This document shows, piece after piece, positions 55,928 through 63,554 of a stretch of 64,000 bases of DNA (position 1 is its first letter; every line of letters starts with the position of its first letter). This DNA comes from Pseudomonas sp. G.S.17 (lineage in GTDB: Bacteria; Pseudomonadota; Gammaproteobacteria; Pseudomonadales; Pseudomonadaceae). The position numbers and the translations under genes are program-made. The notes below the pieces were generated by a model that made no database searches, was not told where the DNA came from, and saw only the letters and a program-made list of their open reading frames with translations. Where the stretch lies: positions 4,337,501 through 4,401,500 of the forward strand of contig NZ_CP151076.1 of NCBI RefSeq assembly GCF_038096165.1, given 5' to 3'.

Positions 55928-57604
55928 CTACACGAAAAACATCTGAAATTTCTTTTTCATTGGCTCTGGGTTGAGTGACATCATCGTGATCGCGTCGAAC
56001 GTAGCCATCAGTGGATCGATCTTTGCTGACCCGCTCACCTGCTTGTTGATGGTGATAGCGTTACCCACAGCTACTACCCGAGCGTTGCCAACGCACCAGT
56101 TCATCATGGGGCTGCCGCAGTGCACCAGCTCAGCACCGGCCACTTTCCGCTCCGTTGTTTTGATCGCCCCGTTGAGTCTCCAACCTTGTGAAACGGCGTT
56201 TATCTGATCTTCAACAATCCCCCGGCCGGGCGCCTGCAACTCGTTCACGATGTCGCCGATACCTGCGGCATCAGCACCAATTGCCTGCGTGGGTGGCAAC
56301 AACTGCAGGTCGTTGATGCGGCAAATAACATCAGCAAGCTGCTGAACGTCATCGCCTGGCTTGGCCACGATGGTCAAATCACCTTGCCGCTGAAAGTCCA
56401 AAAGCGCAGGAGCGATATCCTTACGCCGCTCAAGAACTATCTGGTGGGCCCAGGCGTGAGCCCAGTGCAGCCAACGACGGGTTCCGATCTCACGCCCAAT
56501 GAGGCTAAGCCCAAGAAGGTCATCCAGGCCGCCACCATCAATGCCCGCAACAATAACTTCAGAGCGCTCAATGAGCATATCTAGGGTCAATCCAGGCTCA
56601 GCAGCAGCGAGCCAAAAATCTGCACCAGCCCAACGATCGTTCCGAAGGGACAGGCCAATCGGGACGTTCAAGTGTTTAGCAAGGAACTTGTTCCGGGCGC
56701 CTACATCCTTTTCCATACTTTTGCGAATCTGGTCCTCAAGCCATTCACGGCTGACAGACCGCCCCATATTCGGATTGGGGATGTGAAAATTTTCGGGCTT
56801 TAGGTGCTCGCCAGCGGCAATCATCGCAGCAGGAAATTCGTAGATGACCCCGAGCGATTTATTGTCCGTGATCAGCCCGTCTCGCACATTCCTGAAGTAA
56901 TCGACCTTTTCCTTGAAGACTCCGGCGGGCGGATCATCGCTTTGCGTGGACAGAAAGATAACCCAACCCTCATCGCGGGATATTTGCCCGCCAGTGGCCT
57001 CCATCAGCATCGCATCAGCGTTCGGGCGCTTACCAAACACCCAAAGCTCGTCAATCAGGATCTTGCCGGATTTCTTACCCGATACCGTGTCCGAGTCGGC
57101 CGCAACCACTTTCAACGCCGCCCGAGTCACGCGGTGTGTGATGGTTCGGATATGGTCCTGCACATGCAGCAACTCACTCAGCTCTTCGTCAGCGCGGACC
57201 ATTGCTGCGGCGGGCTTGTAGCTGTTTTGTGCAACCTCAATCGTTGGGGCAAGGATTAGCAACTCTTCGTTGGCGCGCCAGTTCAACACCAACGCCGTGA
57301 CCATGATCCCAGCGGCAATCGTCGACTTTGCATTCTTCTTGCTGATTAGCAGGAAGAACTCCCGAATCTTCTGGTTCCCGGTCTCCGCGTCATAGGCGCC
57401 AAAAATGGCGGCTACGAAATCGAAAACCCAGGCCTCGCAACATTCGCCGAAGGTGGGCTGTCCAGGTACGTCAACTACCTTGAGCGACTTGAAGATGTCC
57501 AGGGCGGCTTCAGCTTCGGCTGGGTAAAGCGGCGCAAACGGTATCAGTGACTGGCCGGCGACTATCCGCTTTTCCCAGTCCACGCAGGCGGTCGACCATT
57601 CCAT
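55928..57604 (-). CDS. Terminase large subunit
   Basis: 558 residues. Packaging ATPase-nuclease of the HK97 type: the Walker A variant is FLLISKKNAKSTIAAGI, Walker B is GKILIDELWVFG, and the nuclease half carries acidic residues in IVAGIDGGGLDDLLGLSL and KIDPLMATFDAITMMSLNP. It begins directly after the terS stop codon. Confidence 0.94.
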   Translation of the reverse strand: MEWSTACVDWEKRIVAGQSLIPFAPLYPAEAEAALDIFKSLKVVDVPGQPTFGECCEAWVFDFVAAIFGAYDAETGNQKIREFFLLISKKNAKSTIAAGIMVTALVLNWRANEELLILAPTIEVAQNSYKPAAAMVRADEELSELLHVQDHIRTITHRVTRAALKVVAADSDTVSGKKSGKILIDELWVFGKRPNADAMLMEATGGQISRDEGWVIFLSTQSDDPPAGVFKEKVDYFRNVRDGLITDNKSLGVIYEFPAAMIAAGEHLKPENFHIPNPNMGRSVSREWLEDQIRKSMEKDVGARNKFLAKHLNVPIGLSLRNDRWAGADFWLAAAEPGLTLDMLIERSEVIVAGIDGGGLDDLLGLSLIGREIGTRRWLHWAHAWAHQIVLERRKDIAPALLDFQRQGDLTIVAKPGDDVQQLADVICRINDLQLLPPTQAIGADAAGIGDIVNELQAPGRGIVEDQINAVSQGWRLNGAIKTTERKVAGAELVHCGSPMMNWCVGNARVVAVGNAITINKQVSGSAKIDPLMATFDAITMMSLNPEPMKKKFQMFFV

Positions 57605-58048
57605 TTATTTCACCGACCGCAAAGGAGGAGCGCCTGACCTAAACCGCCCGGTCGCTGCAGCCTTCTTGGCGGCATCAACCTTCTGATCCTTCTTGCCGCC
57701 CTCCCCGATCTTGCCATGGACATAAGGAAGCAAAGCTTTGGCAGCATCGATCCTCAATTTCGGATCGGCTACCAGGTCGCTCATCACGCTGCGAAGGAAG
57801 TCCATCGGGTCATCGGCGGATGCCGGGATGTACGGAGCCGGGTCAGCCTTAGGTTGTTCTGCCTTCTTGGCGGCATTAACAACCAGAGCGCGACCCATTG
57901 CGGCCTGCACTTCTGGATCTTTTTCTAGGCGGGACGCAGCCTGAGACGCAGTCTTTTCGGGGCAGCCAGCAATAATTGCGGCGTGCTTTTTCCCTTCACC
58001 GGACAGCCGCGCTTCGGCATACCGGCGCTTCTGTTCGGTTAACGCCAT
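57605..58048 (-). CDS. Terminase small subunit
   Basis: 147 residues. N-terminal helix-turn-helix that recognises packaging sites (LTEQKRRYAEARLSGEGKKH, CPEKTASQAASRLEKDPEVQ), then a linker and a basic C-terminus (KKDQKVDAAKKAAATGRFRS). It abuts terL with no spacing. Confidence 0.88.
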   Translation of the reverse strand: MALTEQKRRYAEARLSGEGKKHAAIIAGCPEKTASQAASRLEKDPEVQAAMGRALVVNAAKKAEQPKADPAPYIPASADDPMDFLRSVMSDLVADPKLRIDAAKALLPYVHGKIGEGGKKDQKVDAAKKAAATGRFRSGAPPLRSVK

Positions 58049-58210
58049 AGTTAACGAATCCTGTTAACGGGGATAAAATCTCTAAATGGGTCAGGCGTGG
58101 TCTAGAAGGGCACAAGACCCAAACTATCGACCTCCCCCCCTCCATAGCCTCAGCCTAACGCACCATTTCGGTGCGCCTAGACAGGAATTGATATCATCAC
58201 CGACGAACGG
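58049..58210. other. Intergenic stretch between HNH and terS genes, possible cos region
   Basis: 162 bases with two GTTAACG copies 15 bases apart at its left edge, a C7 tract (about 58131-58137), and a hairpin CGCACC (58159-58164)/GGTGCG (58170-58175). No gene is evident. In HK97-like phages cos lies next to terS and the HNH gene, which makes this the natural candidate. Confidence 0.45.
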
Positions 58211-58549
58211 TCATATTCCAGACAGATCGGCCTTTTCCTCACGCTGTTTCACGGATGAGTGACAGTTAGTGCACAAGGACACCCAGCCGGCCTTGTCCCA
58301 GAAGATTGCCATGTCGCCTCGGTGCGGAATCGAATGGTCAACAACAGTGGCTTCAGTAACGCGACCCTCGCGCTGGCAGTACGCACACAAGGGATGTGAC
58401 CGCAGGTGTCCGGCCCGAGCCTGCTGCCACTTGTACCCGTAGCCGCGCTGAGTGCTGCTCTTGTCGCTGCGCCAGCTTGTCGGATCGGCGACCTTAAGCT
58501 GCTTGCCTTTTGCCTCTTTGAGGGTGGACTTTATGGCCTTCAGCGCCAT
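58211..58549 (-). CDS. HNH endonuclease, terminase-associated
   Basis: 112 residues. The HNH core is CAYCQREGRVTEATVVDHSI (zinc CxxC and DH), then SLCTNCHSSVKQREE. Small HNH proteins beside terminase genes assist cos cleavage in HK97-like phages. It starts at 58549, overlapping the stop of the preceding small gene. Confidence 0.9.
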   Translation of the reverse strand: MALKAIKSTLKEAKGKQLKVADPTSWRSDKSSTQRGYGYKWQQARAGHLRSHPLCAYCQREGRVTEATVVDHSIPHRGDMAIFWDKAGWVSLCTNCHSSVKQREEKADLSGI

Positions 58550-58746
58550 CAGAGCACCGGACTGCCATCAAGGTAAGTTGCCTGAGGCTTCTCACGCTCG
58601 ATGATCTCTTCACCATCCTGCAGCTCTTCACCGTTGAGGATCTGAACCATCTGGCTTTGCTGCTGGGCCATCTGCTGGAGTATCTCGGTCTGCTTCGTCT
58701 GCTCGGCCAGGATCTGGCTTAGCAATGAGTTGCTGTGCTCGTTCAT
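58549..58746 (-). CDS. Small Gln/Glu-rich phage protein
   Basis: 65 residues starting MNEHSNSLLSQILAEQTKQT, predicted as one amphipathic or coiled-coil helix (ILQQMAQQQSQMVQIL), then an acidic tail. I do not recognise a family. ATG 58746 is preferred to 58791. Coupled to the HNH gene (stop and start overlap). Confidence 0.6.
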   Translation of the reverse strand: MNEHSNSLLSQILAEQTKQTEILQQMAQQQSQMVQILNGEELQDGEEIIEREKPQATYLDGSPVL

Positions 58747-58806
58747 ATGCGATGGTGCTCCACTTCTTGATCCAGGCTCGGCGCTGCTCACATCCGGAAC
58801 AGGCCA

Positions 58807-59097
58807 TCAGTCAGCGGCTACGGCTGCGTACTCACGGCTTTCATCCTTCAGTGCCGTGATGTCGATAACCTTCACCTCAGCATTGGCTGTGATGGACGGT
58901 ACGACCTGAGGCATTACCTCGATGGTTGCTGCCCACAAACCGTTTGGCTCGGCTCTCAACGTAATCGACACAACGCCATCAAGCTCACTGCCATCATCGA
59001 GCAGTACACGGGTGCCTTGTGTCATGTGGCAGCTGTTACCGTCCCTCTGTGGCGCAGGGATGATCGTTGCCACTCTGACGCGCTTGATGTCAGTCAT
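58807..59097 (-). CDS. Small phage protein of unknown function
   Basis: 96 residues, beta-rich. It contains GTRVLLDDGSELDGVVSITL, which gives the impression of a small barrel. No family recognised. It overlaps the preceding gene by four bases (ATGA). Confidence 0.6.
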   Translation of the reverse strand: MTDIKRVRVATIIPAPQRDGNSCHMTQGTRVLLDDGSELDGVVSITLRAEPNGLWAATIEVMPQVVPSITANAEVKVIDITALKDESREYAAVAAD

Positions 59098-59771
59098 GCT
59101 GTCACCCGCTCGATCTGAATAGCCAGCAGTGCATCAAGGTGGGAGCCGAGACGATCACACAACGCCGTGTCGTGCTTCGCACCAACCTCCGCCATCTGCT
59201 GATGCTCATCACGCAACATGCCAACCGTGGTGCTGATAGCCTGCTCAAGCGGGTCAAGCATGAAGCTCGTCGCCTCACCTTGGATGGTGGGAGCCTGATC
59301 TACCTGTTCGGCCGATTTGTCAGCTTCGCGCACAGGGGCGCCAACGAACCGCATCTGACCTCTCATCCAGCGATCAGGGACAAGGGCCAGCGCCCCGTCG
59401 TTGACCAACGTTTCGATCAGGCGCATCGCATCACGGGCTGGCTTGCTGAACTGGCGAGGACGTCCACGGCTGTCGCGATCCCATGCGTGGATCATAGAGG
59501 CGCAGGAAGCCGTGCTCAGCTCGGATGCCTCGCTCAGGTGCAGCTCAGGGCCGTAATCGCCACGCATAGGCCGCGACTCATTGAGCGGGGTGAATGTCAC
59601 CTCGTCAGCAGGGGCGCAATCACTGACCTTGGCAGTCGCGCCGGCAGTGAGGAACAGCAGTCGCATATCCTGCTCTTCGGCAAACGCCGCGTACTTGGCG
59701 AATAGTGTTTCGTGCTGCTCTTTGCTCAGCATCAACGGGTAGGTGACGATAAGTACTTTGGTCTTCTTCAT
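59094..59771 (-). CDS. Phage protein of unknown function
   Basis: 225 residues. The first 40 residues (KVLIVTYPLMLSKEQHETLF) look like a short alpha/beta unit; the middle includes LIETLVNDGALALVPDRWMR; the C-terminus is helical (STTVGMLRDEHQQMAEVGAK). Family not recognised. It is coupled to the 96-residue gene after it. Confidence 0.6.
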   Translation of the reverse strand: MKKTKVLIVTYPLMLSKEQHETLFAKYAAFAEEQDMRLLFLTAGATAKVSDCAPADEVTFTPLNESRPMRGDYGPELHLSEASELSTASCASMIHAWDRDSRGRPRQFSKPARDAMRLIETLVNDGALALVPDRWMRGQMRFVGAPVREADKSAEQVDQAPTIQGEATSFMLDPLEQAISTTVGMLRDEHQQMAEVGAKHDTALCDRLGSHLDALLAIQIERVTA

Positions 59772-59903
59772 TGGTTGCTCACTCTACTGTCGCGTTAGGC
59801 CAGATGCAGCGAGCAACTGCCAGCGCTCCAGCGTGGTCGTGGTCTTCTTGCATGATCATGGGGAATGGTGGATAGCCTGGCGCTGTGACTGACCATGATT
59901 TCT

Positions 59904-60137
59904 TCACTGGCGAGTCACCGACTTCAGGTAATGCCTGAGCACATCGTCGAGCTGGAGCAGTTCATTCACCGCTCTGGATCTACTCGGACAGGTGGCGCTC
60001 TGCCGTCTGGCGTGGAAGTAGTCGGCCTTGCCTATCGAGGACTCTGCATATCCGATCAGCCAGTCAGGAGCGTCTGCCTTAACGCACGCCTTCATCTGTC
60101 GGCGTGACCGGCGAACAAGGTCGCGATATCTGGTCAT
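59904..60137 (-). CDS. Small basic phage protein
   Basis: 77 residues with many Arg/Lys (TRYRDLVRRSRRQMKACVKA), mostly helical, no TM. It may bind nucleic acid. No family recognised; the evidence is open frame and position only. Confidence 0.45.
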   Translation of the reverse strand: MTRYRDLVRRSRRQMKACVKADAPDWLIGYAESSIGKADYFHARRQSATCPSRSRAVNELLQLDDVLRHYLKSVTRQ

Positions 60138-60187
60138 GCTGCATCACCTCGCGCCACGAAACGGCGCATCTGAAAACGTGGCGCGGA

Positions 60188-60454
60188 TTATTTGCTCTGA
60201 CTGCGAACGATCTGCGCATCAACTTGATCTGCGCAGGTGTCGAGCAGCTTCACCGCCTGATTCTTCAACTCCCAAAGCTGGCCGTTGTCGGAGAGGTCTT
60301 CATCCTCTACCCGCTCACACGGAATCAGCTCAGGCGCTTCAATTCTTAGCGCGCTGGTCTTTGTCACTACCAGGGGCTTTGCCGCGCAGGCCGTCAGGAA
60401 GAGGCTGATTAGCCCAATCACGAACAGGCTTGCTGTTGCGCTTGAGAGTTTCAA
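60188..60454 (-). CDS. Outer-membrane spanin lipoprotein, Rz1-like
   Basis: 88 residues. A short signal sequence ends in the lipobox LTAC (FVIGLISLFLTAC), and the mature part is small and without TM. It is nested out of frame over the last 116 bases of the Rz gene, the classical Rz/Rz1 arrangement. The start appears to be TTG at 60454, with GTG further in as an alternative. It would join the Rz product across the periplasm to fuse membranes at lysis. Confidence 0.75.
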   Translation of the reverse strand: MKLSSATASLFVIGLISLFLTACAAKPLVVTKTSALRIEAPELIPCERVEDEDLSDNGQLWELKNQAVKLLDTCADQVDAQIVRSQSK

Positions 60455-60725
60455 ATTCCTTCCTCGCTTGTTTGGCCTTGTCTTCGCTGGCCTTGATGCG
60501 TCTTGCCAGGTCTGCGGTGTAGGTAGCGTTGCGCAGGGCTTCGGCGCGCAGAGTGGTGATGGTCAGCAGGCTTTCGGCATTGGCTGCCACCGCGTCGGCT
60601 TTGCCTTTCGTCTCGATTGCCACCTCTCCACGCAGGGCGATCACGCGGTACTGCTGGATACCCACAAGGAGCAGGCCGACCAACGTGATCACGCAGGCCA
60701 GGGCGAACGCTTTCAGTGTGGTCAT
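60339..60725 (-). CDS. Inner-membrane spanin, Rz-like
   Basis: 128 residues. One N-terminal TM helix (AFALACVITLVGLLLVGIQQ), then a periplasmic alpha helix of about 75 residues (RRIKASEDKAKQARKEFETL) and a Pro/Gly-rich end (DWANQPLPDGLRG), as in i-spanins. It starts four bases inside the holin gene's end. Confidence 0.82.
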   Translation of the reverse strand: MTTLKAFALACVITLVGLLLVGIQQYRVIALRGEVAIETKGKADAVAANAESLLTITTLRAEALRNATYTADLARRIKASEDKAKQARKEFETLKRNSKPVRDWANQPLPDGLRGKAPGSDKDQRAKN

Positions 60726-61048
60726 GCTGAATCCGCCTTACGTCCGAGGAACCTGATGATCAGATCCCTGATTGCCGTCACGCCGATGAAGCCAATGGCA
60801 CCACCAGCAGCGACAGACAGACTCGGTGGCCAGGTCATCCAGTCAATGATGCTGCTGGCCGACAGGCTCAACGCACCACAGATCAGCGACTCGAACAAAA
60901 TGCGCCACTTGTTGGCTTCTTTCGCTTCGTAGAGCACGCGCAGGAATGTGATAGTCGCGGCCATGATCGCGCCTTGCCAGATCGGCGTGGAGAGGATCAG
61001 CCAGACCTGTGCCCAGAAGTCAGGGTTCTTTTCGGGCATGGGTTTCAT
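60722..61048 (-). CDS. Phage holin, lambda-S-like
   Basis: 108 residues. MKPMPEKNPDFWAQVWLILS followed by three hydrophobic segments (IWQGAIMAATITFLRVLYE, LICGALSLSASSIIDW, SVAAGGAIGFIGVTAI) is the pattern of the phage_holin_3 family, and the C-terminus is basic. GGAGGA lies 8 bases ahead of ATG 61048. It times lysis by forming holes in the inner membrane. Confidence 0.85.
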   Translation of the reverse strand: MKPMPEKNPDFWAQVWLILSTPIWQGAIMAATITFLRVLYEAKEANKWRILFESLICGALSLSASSIIDWMTWPPSLSVAAGGAIGFIGVTAIRDLIIRFLGRKADSA

Positions 61049-61106
61049 CCGGATGTCCTCCCCGATTAGGGAGCAGTTATAGAAGGGGTCAGAGAATTTG
61101 CCGAAC

Positions 61107-61583
61107 TCAAGATGCTCTAGCGAATTCTCCATGCATGTGAGGGGCGGCCTTTCGATAGGCCGCGCTAGCCTCTTCAGCTGTATCAAATCGGCCTAGCCGA
61201 TGCTTTTTTCCGTGAGCGGTGATCTGTGCCCTCCACGGTTTTCCGCGGCGGCTATCGTCGAAATAAACACCCTTGAACCCGGAGCGATTATTCAGATGCA
61301 TCTTTCTGTTTCTGAGGTTTTCAGCATTGGTGCACACGCGAAGATTGGCGCGGCGATTATCCAGTCCGTCACCATTGATGTGGTCAACAACCATCCCGGC
61401 AGGGCAATTAGTTAGCGACCGATGCAGAGACTCGTAGCCTTGATAGATGCCGTCAGCGTAAATAGACCGGAGCACATAAAATGTGCCGCCGCCTTTCCTG
61501 ACCACCCACGATGCGCTATCCAGAAGCGGAGCATCTTGTTGGTCAACCCGGACTTCACGCCCACCAATGTTAATCGAGGGCAT
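61107..61583 (-). CDS. HNH endonuclease with AP2 domain (homing endonuclease-like)
   Basis: 158 residues. The HNH part (NCPAGMVVDHINGDGLDNRR, NLRVCTNAENLRNRK) is followed by an AP2/ERF-like DNA-binding domain (GFKGVYFDDSRRGKPWRAQI, then HRLGRFDTAEEASAAYRKAA). This is the layout of free-standing phage homing endonucleases. ATG 61583 with GGTGA ahead is chosen over an in-frame GTG at 61592. It sits between a tRNA gene and the holin. Confidence 0.9.
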   Translation of the reverse strand: MPSINIGGREVRVDQQDAPLLDSASWVVRKGGGTFYVLRSIYADGIYQGYESLHRSLTNCPAGMVVDHINGDGLDNRRANLRVCTNAENLRNRKMHLNNRSGFKGVYFDDSRRGKPWRAQITAHGKKHRLGRFDTAEEASAAYRKAAPHMHGEFARAS

Positions 61584-61603
61584 GGGATTCACCGGTCAAG
61601 GTC

Positions 61604-61636
61604 AAAAAAAAAGGCCCACCGATATGGCGAGCCCTT
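61604..61636 (-). terminator. Terminator between the phage tRNA and the HNH-AP2 gene
   Basis: An imperfect stem (minus AAGGGCTCGCC with GGTGGGCCTT) is followed by nine T on the minus strand. The bases between it and the tRNA (61637-61799) hold no gene that I can support. Confidence 0.7.
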
Positions 61637-61799
61637 GAAATAGATGTGATGTCTTTCCATCAGTCCACCAAAGCCACCCCGGAGCAACAGAGGATAGGGG
61701 CGCAATGGCTGCCGGTGTTCTGCAGTACACGTGACTACCGGCTATACCGTGTCCAGGCCCGCCCGAAGGCCCACCCTGGCAGTGGTCTGCACACAAAAT

Positions 61800-61885
61800 T
61801 GGCGGAAGGTGAAAGAGTCGAACTCTTACCGTTACCGATAGCTCCGGGTTCAAACCGGATTGCCCACCACTGAGCGCCACCTTCC
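61800..61885 (-). tRNA. Phage-encoded tRNA-Ser (UGA)
   Basis: 86 nt with an encoded CCA (61800-61802). Acceptor stem GGAAGGT (61879-61885)/ACCTTCC (61804-61810), anticodon stem TCCGG/CCGGA with loop TTTGAAC giving UGA, a long variable arm (TATCG-GTAA-CGGTA) as in serine tRNAs, and a T loop TTCGACT. The D arm is a little irregular and one T-stem pair is A-C. It lies in the late transcript between the regulatory and lysis regions. Confidence 0.82.
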
Positions 61886-62042
61886 AAAATAAATACCCCA
61901 GATGCAATGGGGTGTCCGGCGTCGGCCGCGTAGTCGCAACCCATACGCCTATCTGCGCCCGCAGAGCAAGGAGCCGGGGCTTTCGCCTTGATTCGCAGAG
62001 CGAACCCTTGCTGTATCTGCCGCATGCGCAAAATTCAGACAT

Positions 62043-62073
62043 AAAAAAACCCGGCTCAAATATGGCCGGGCTT
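62043..62073 (-). terminator. Terminator upstream of the phage tRNA
   Basis: CCCGGC (62050-62055) pairs with GCCGGG (62065-62070); T7 follows on the minus strand. It closes the early transcript after the gene ending at 62147. Confidence 0.82.
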
Positions 62074-62146
62074 CAATTCTGTGGGCTTCGCATCTCAAGA
62101 CGCAGAACCGCAATGTGGAAAACTATATTCTCATTTTCTCAGCCAA

Positions 62147-62695
62147 TCAAGCAGCTTCGGCAATGAGTTGAGCCTCATCCAAAATCACCGAGGCAGACGC
62201 TATAGCGGCGTCCCGCTCGGCGTTGAGCCACTTGCGCAGATCCGACCGCCACCGGTACAGCGTCTTCTCCGGCGTTTGCGGCTCCGCATTGTCCCAAGTG
62301 TGCAGCACCATGAACGATTCCGGGATACGCGGGGTAGCCCAAGCGGTCACGCACTTGGTCCGGAACAGGTGGTGCGCCTTGCCGGGTGCCGACCTGGCCA
62401 ACTCCACGATAGCTGTTACCCGCTGCTGCTGAGTTGAGCCGTCAAGGTTGACCATGAAGTGCGCGACCAGCACCGCCCAGTGATGCTTCGACAGAACACG
62501 GCGCAGTATCGCCCGGGTCATGCTGTCCTGAGTAAGCTGGTCGAACTTGTCCAGCGGGCATGGATTGTCGGCCTTGATCGGCTCCCAGCTGTCCGCTTGG
62601 CACTTGTTCTGCCAACCCGCCCCTTTGTGCAGCGATATTGAATCCACGTTCATGGCTCGCATGATGGCGTGCTCAGCGCTTCGGTAAACACTCAT
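62147..62695 (-). CDS. Phage protein, possible late regulator
   Basis: 182 residues. Helical and rich in Trp/Lys/Arg (AILRRVLSKHHWAVLVAHFM, YRWRSDLRKWLNAERDAAIA). It lies where lambdoid phages have gene Q: after replication genes, before a terminator and the lysis genes. I do not see a named family in the sequence, so the antiterminator assignment is inferred from position alone. It overlaps the previous gene by four bases. Confidence 0.55.
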   Translation of the reverse strand: MSVYRSAEHAIMRAMNVDSISLHKGAGWQNKCQADSWEPIKADNPCPLDKFDQLTQDSMTRAILRRVLSKHHWAVLVAHFMVNLDGSTQQQRVTAIVELARSAPGKAHHLFRTKCVTAWATPRIPESFMVLHTWDNAEPQTPEKTLYRWRSDLRKWLNAERDAAIASASVILDEAQLIAEAA

Positions 62696-62994
62696 GCTGC
62701 CTTCCTGATTCGACGTGGTGGAGTCGGCTCGTCATCGAGGCCCAGCAGATCGCGCAACAGGCGGTCGGCAATCTTGTTCTTTGCATTGCCTTCGGATACC
62801 CAGCGTTTGCAATACTCGCCAAACTCAATGTCGATCCGGGTTGCGTGCCAACTGGCGACGATATCGAGCAGGCAAGCCAAAGCGACAGCCCCGCCAAGCT
62901 TTTCCCGCGCCAGCCCGTCACCGGCCAACTTGAGGAAAGTACGCTCGTACTCATGCATGCTTTTACGCGGCAACGCCGCAGATACTCGACTCAT
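62692..62994 (-). CDS. Small phage protein of unknown function
   Basis: 100 residues, starting MSRVSAALPRKSMHEYERTF; helical, with a basic Arg-rich C-terminus (EPTPPRRIRKAA). ATG 62994 overlaps the previous stop (ATGA). No family recognised. Confidence 0.6.
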   Translation of the reverse strand: MSRVSAALPRKSMHEYERTFLKLAGDGLAREKLGGAVALACLLDIVASWHATRIDIEFGEYCKRWVSEGNAKNKIADRLLRDLLGLDDEPTPPRRIRKAA

Positions 62995-63554
62995 AGCGCG
63001 GCACTCCACACATGCAGATATTCTTTAGGGTTGGTGTCTTTGCGAGCCTGGATCGATACGGCACGGGACCATGCCCGGTAGGCATCGGCGGGTGAGTCTC
63101 CACCTCCGGCCCACGGATGACCGTCGGCAATGCACCAGTAGGTTCCGCGTTCGGCGGTGATCTTCACCTTTGGCAATGCGCCGAACTGACGGGGACGCAT
63201 CACGGCCAGCGGGGCGAGCGCCTTCCAGATGATTTTCCGCTCCGGCTCGCTGTACGAGATTCGCTTGTGACCGTCCCATTCGCCGACGCCGTATTCCTCG
63301 TTTCCACACCACAACATGAAGCCAGTAGGAACGTGTGTGAGGTGGTGCCCTGCCCGATCCATTTGCCAGTCACCCGGGAAGCCGCGCAACGATGAGGCGA
63401 CGCGCTCGGCCTCCGGATACTTCGGCGCCGGAACAGCGATGGCACCCAGCGGCAGGATCAGCGGGCCTTTCGGGTTCAGTAGGTCAGCCAGTGCCGACTG
63501 GAAAGGCTCTCCCGTCGTGAGCCGTGGGCCTTTCAACCATTCAAAAAATCTCAT
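62991..63554 (-). CDS. Phage protein of unknown function
   Basis: 187 residues, starting MRFFEWLKGPRLTTGEPFQS. Mixed alpha/beta with several Trp (GDWQMDRAGHHLTHVPTGFM, GTYWCIADGHPWAG). No family recognised. It overlaps the helicase gene end by four bases, so it is in the replication operon. Confidence 0.6.
   Translation of the reverse strand: MRFFEWLKGPRLTTGEPFQSALADLLNPKGPLILPLGAIAVPAPKYPEAERVASSLRGFPGDWQMDRAGHHLTHVPTGFMLWCGNEEYGVGEWDGHKRISYSEPERKIIWKALAPLAVMRPRQFGALPKVKITAERGTYWCIADGHPWAGGGDSPADAYRAWSRAVSIQARKDTNPKEYLHVWSAAL

Noticed and set aside
61637..61799. Second phage tRNA next to tRNA-Ser
   Set aside because: No T-loop TTC-R-A and no acceptor stem could be placed.
61602..62042. Minus-strand frame of 146 codons covering the phage tRNA
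   Set aside because: It overlaps the tRNA gene and the terminator after it, has odd composition, and the tRNA explains the sequence better.
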